Positions 62,903-64,000 of a stretch of DNA of 64,000 nt are shown one piece after another. Where the stretch lies: the NCBI GenBank assembly GCA_031257015.1, contig JAIRPK010000065.1, forward strand, positions 36,787 through 100,786, given 5' to 3'. Position numbers and translations under genes: made by a program. Each line of letters begins with the position of its first letter. Within the stretch, counting starts at the first letter, position 1. The notes under the pieces were generated by a model that searched no databases, was not told where the DNA came from, and saw only the letters and a list, made by a program, of their open reading frames with translations. The DNA comes from Tannerellaceae bacterium. Lineage in GTDB: Bacteria > Bacteroidota > Bacteroidia > Bacteroidales > Tannerellaceae.

Positions 62903-63514
62903 TTATTCTTCCCCTTTCAGCACAGGAACGCCAATATGATATTTTACTGAAACTACACGAATCACCAATATGCTTAATGCCGAAACAAACTGAGAAAGGG
63001 ACAGAGGAAGTCCCAGGGTCAGACATCCGCAATAAATTAAGCCGCCAGCAACGCAGGCCAGGGCATAAACGTCCTTGCGGAAAATCAGCGGCTCTTCATT
63101 GATGAGTATGTCGCGCATCATGCCGCCGAACGAGCCGGTAATGGTGCCCATAACAATGGCGACCCACATCGGGAATCCATAATCGAGCGTTTTGACGACG
63201 CCGACGATGACAAAAAGGCCTAAACCAATGGCGTCGAAGATGAAGAATGTATTGTTTAAATGGATAAGGTGCTTTCGGAAAATAATGACGAATATCAGGG
63301 CGAGGCCGGTGATGATGAAATAGGAGGGTTGTTCCATCCAGAAGGGAGTGGCGTTGAGGAGAACGTCGCGTATCGTACCGCCTCCGACGGCTGTGACTAT
63401 ACCGACAACGTAGGCGCCGAACCAGTCGAATTGTTTGGCGGATGCCAGGCGGATGCCGCTGATTGCAAAGGCGAATGTGCCGAGATAATCGCACCAGGTA
63501 ATGAAGTCTGTCAT
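62903..63514 (-). CDS. TRIC family cation channel (YadS/UPF0126-like) membrane protein
   Basis: A 203-residue inner-membrane protein with seven hydrophobic segments in two triple-helix repeats. The repeated glycine motifs VGGGTIRDVLL (about residue 47) and SFGGMMRDILI (about residue 132) are diagnostic of the bacterial trimeric intracellular cation channel family. Other helices include FFIFDAIGLGLFVIVGVV and VYALACVAGGLIYCGCL. The physiological ion and role in bacteria are not settled; it probably forms a potassium-permeable trimer. It is transcribed alone. Confidence 0.9.
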   Translation of the reverse strand: MTDFITWCDYLGTFAFAISGIRLASAKQFDWFGAYVVGIVTAVGGGTIRDVLLNATPFWMEQPSYFIITGLALIFVIIFRKHLIHLNNTFFIFDAIGLGLFVIVGVVKTLDYGFPMWVAIVMGTITGSFGGMMRDILINEEPLIFRKDVYALACVAGGLIYCGCLTLGLPLSLSQFVSALSILVIRVVSVKYHIGVPVLKGEE

Positions 63515-63637
63515 ATTAATTATGAATTATCAAATATAATTTGTTGTTTATTTCTGCATGAAGCGGGCGGCTTGGAGCTTATTAAGGATATATGGTTCTG
63601 CCTGCCGTTCCCCTGGACTGTCTGCATAAAACTTTGA

Positions 63638-63645
63638 GGCAAAGA
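63638..63645 (-). promoter_or_regulatory. Probable -7 element for the TRIC-family gene
   Basis: On the minus strand this is TATCTTTG, 124 bp before the ATG at 63514. No TTTG is visible at the right distance. The rest of 63,515-63,830 shows no gene. Confidence 0.5.
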
Positions 63646-63830
63646 TATGGGCTTTTCCATAAAATAGCATGTTTGTCTGCTAAACCTGAAAAACAAGTCA
63701 TAATCCGTTCTTGGCCGGTTGCTTGTCATTCGCGCTTCTTGAGTTTTCAAATGACGATCTTCAGTATTCCTTCTCCTGAAAAAGAATTACGAATGAATCG
63801 GCGAACAGCTCCAGGCTTTTTGCAACATCG

Positions 63831-64000
63831 TCGGAGCATCTCGCGAGAGTCTCCGTTGATTCTCCGAGCATCACGCTTGACACTCCGAGAGTCTCCGTTG
63901 ATTCTCCGAGTATCACGCTTGATTCTCCGAGAGTCTCCGTTGATTCTCCGAGTATCACGCTTGATTCTCCGAGAGTCTCCGTTGATTCTCCGAGTATCAC
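63831..64000. repeat. 21-bp palindromic repeat array, family A, runs off the right edge
   Basis: At least eight 21-bp units. Two core types alternate: GATTCTCCGAGTATC or GATTCTCCGAGCATC, and GATTCTCCGAGAGTC or GACACTCCGAGAGTC, with spacers ACGCTT and TCCGTT. The alternation gives a 42-bp higher-order period. It continues beyond the window, so copy number and the next gene are unknown. Confidence 0.92.

Noticed and set aside
1..64000. tRNA or rRNA genes
   Set aside because: I inspected the long gaps for T-loop and acceptor-stem patterns and found none.

Overview
The window looks like chromosomal DNA from a member of the order Bacteroidales (phylum Bacteroidota). The evidence is two SusC/SusD outer-membrane uptake loci, fimbrillin-like (Mfa-type) lipoproteins, a BspA-type leucine-rich-repeat protein with a C-terminal module resembling a type IX secretion tail, a three-gene fumarate reductase, Bacteroidota-only families (DUF6261 and relatives), and about fifteen upstream sites matching the Bacteroidota -7 promoter element TAnnTTTG, several with a -33 TTTG. 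I cannot name genus or species. I found no rRNA, tRNA, CRISPR array, integrase or insertion sequence.

Layout: 1-5.03 kb is the trp operon on the minus strand (trpB-E-G-D-C, trpC running off the left edge). Its leader encodes an 18-residue peptide with adjacent Trp codons, followed by a terminator hairpin, which is a classical attenuator layout. 5.1-5.9 kb is a DUF6261 protein. 6.8-12.1 kb is a susC-susD pair. 12.3-14.4 kb holds a lytic transglycosylase and an rRNA uracil methyltransferase. 15.2-17.8 kb holds a secreted glycosidase-like protein and an SDR dehydrogenase. 18.2-25.7 kb is a surface-protein cluster: a heptapeptide-repeat ORF, a Bacteroidales hypothetical, two tandem fimbrillin/SUMF1 fusion lipoproteins and a BspA-like protein. 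26.06-26.35 kb is a decayed two-component-propeller fragment. 27.7-34.9 kb is purH followed by the elongasome operon mreB-mreC-mreD-mrdA-rodA. 35.6-40.4 kb is dxs-trkA-trkH on the minus strand. 40.9-44.4 kb is frdCAB, followed by a LiaF-like membrane protein and a membrane-anchored LytTR regulator (44.5-46.2 kb). 47.5-54.3 kb is a SusC with two nearly identical SusD genes. 55.4-58.7 kb holds an FAD oxidoreductase, a methyltransferase-like protein, a cobalamin adenosyltransferase and a DUF2795 protein. 58.7-62.7 kb is a minus-strand operon of mnmA plus four genes that look like a CDP-alcohol/phospholipid pathway. 62.9-63.5 kb is a TRIC-family channel.

The most unusual property is in the spaces between genes. 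Nine of the long intergenic regions hold direct-repeat arrays belonging to six families with unrelated sequences. They share one architecture: units of 21 bp, 23 bp, 42 bp or 83 bp (41+42), in most families built round a 14-16 bp imperfect palindrome with a 1-2 bp centre. A unit is therefore about two (or four, or eight) helical turns. The largest array (46,338-47,192) has 41 units with no net indel, and its variable positions are almost all C/T facing G on the plus strand. I consider these arrays the best candidate for an undescribed system here.
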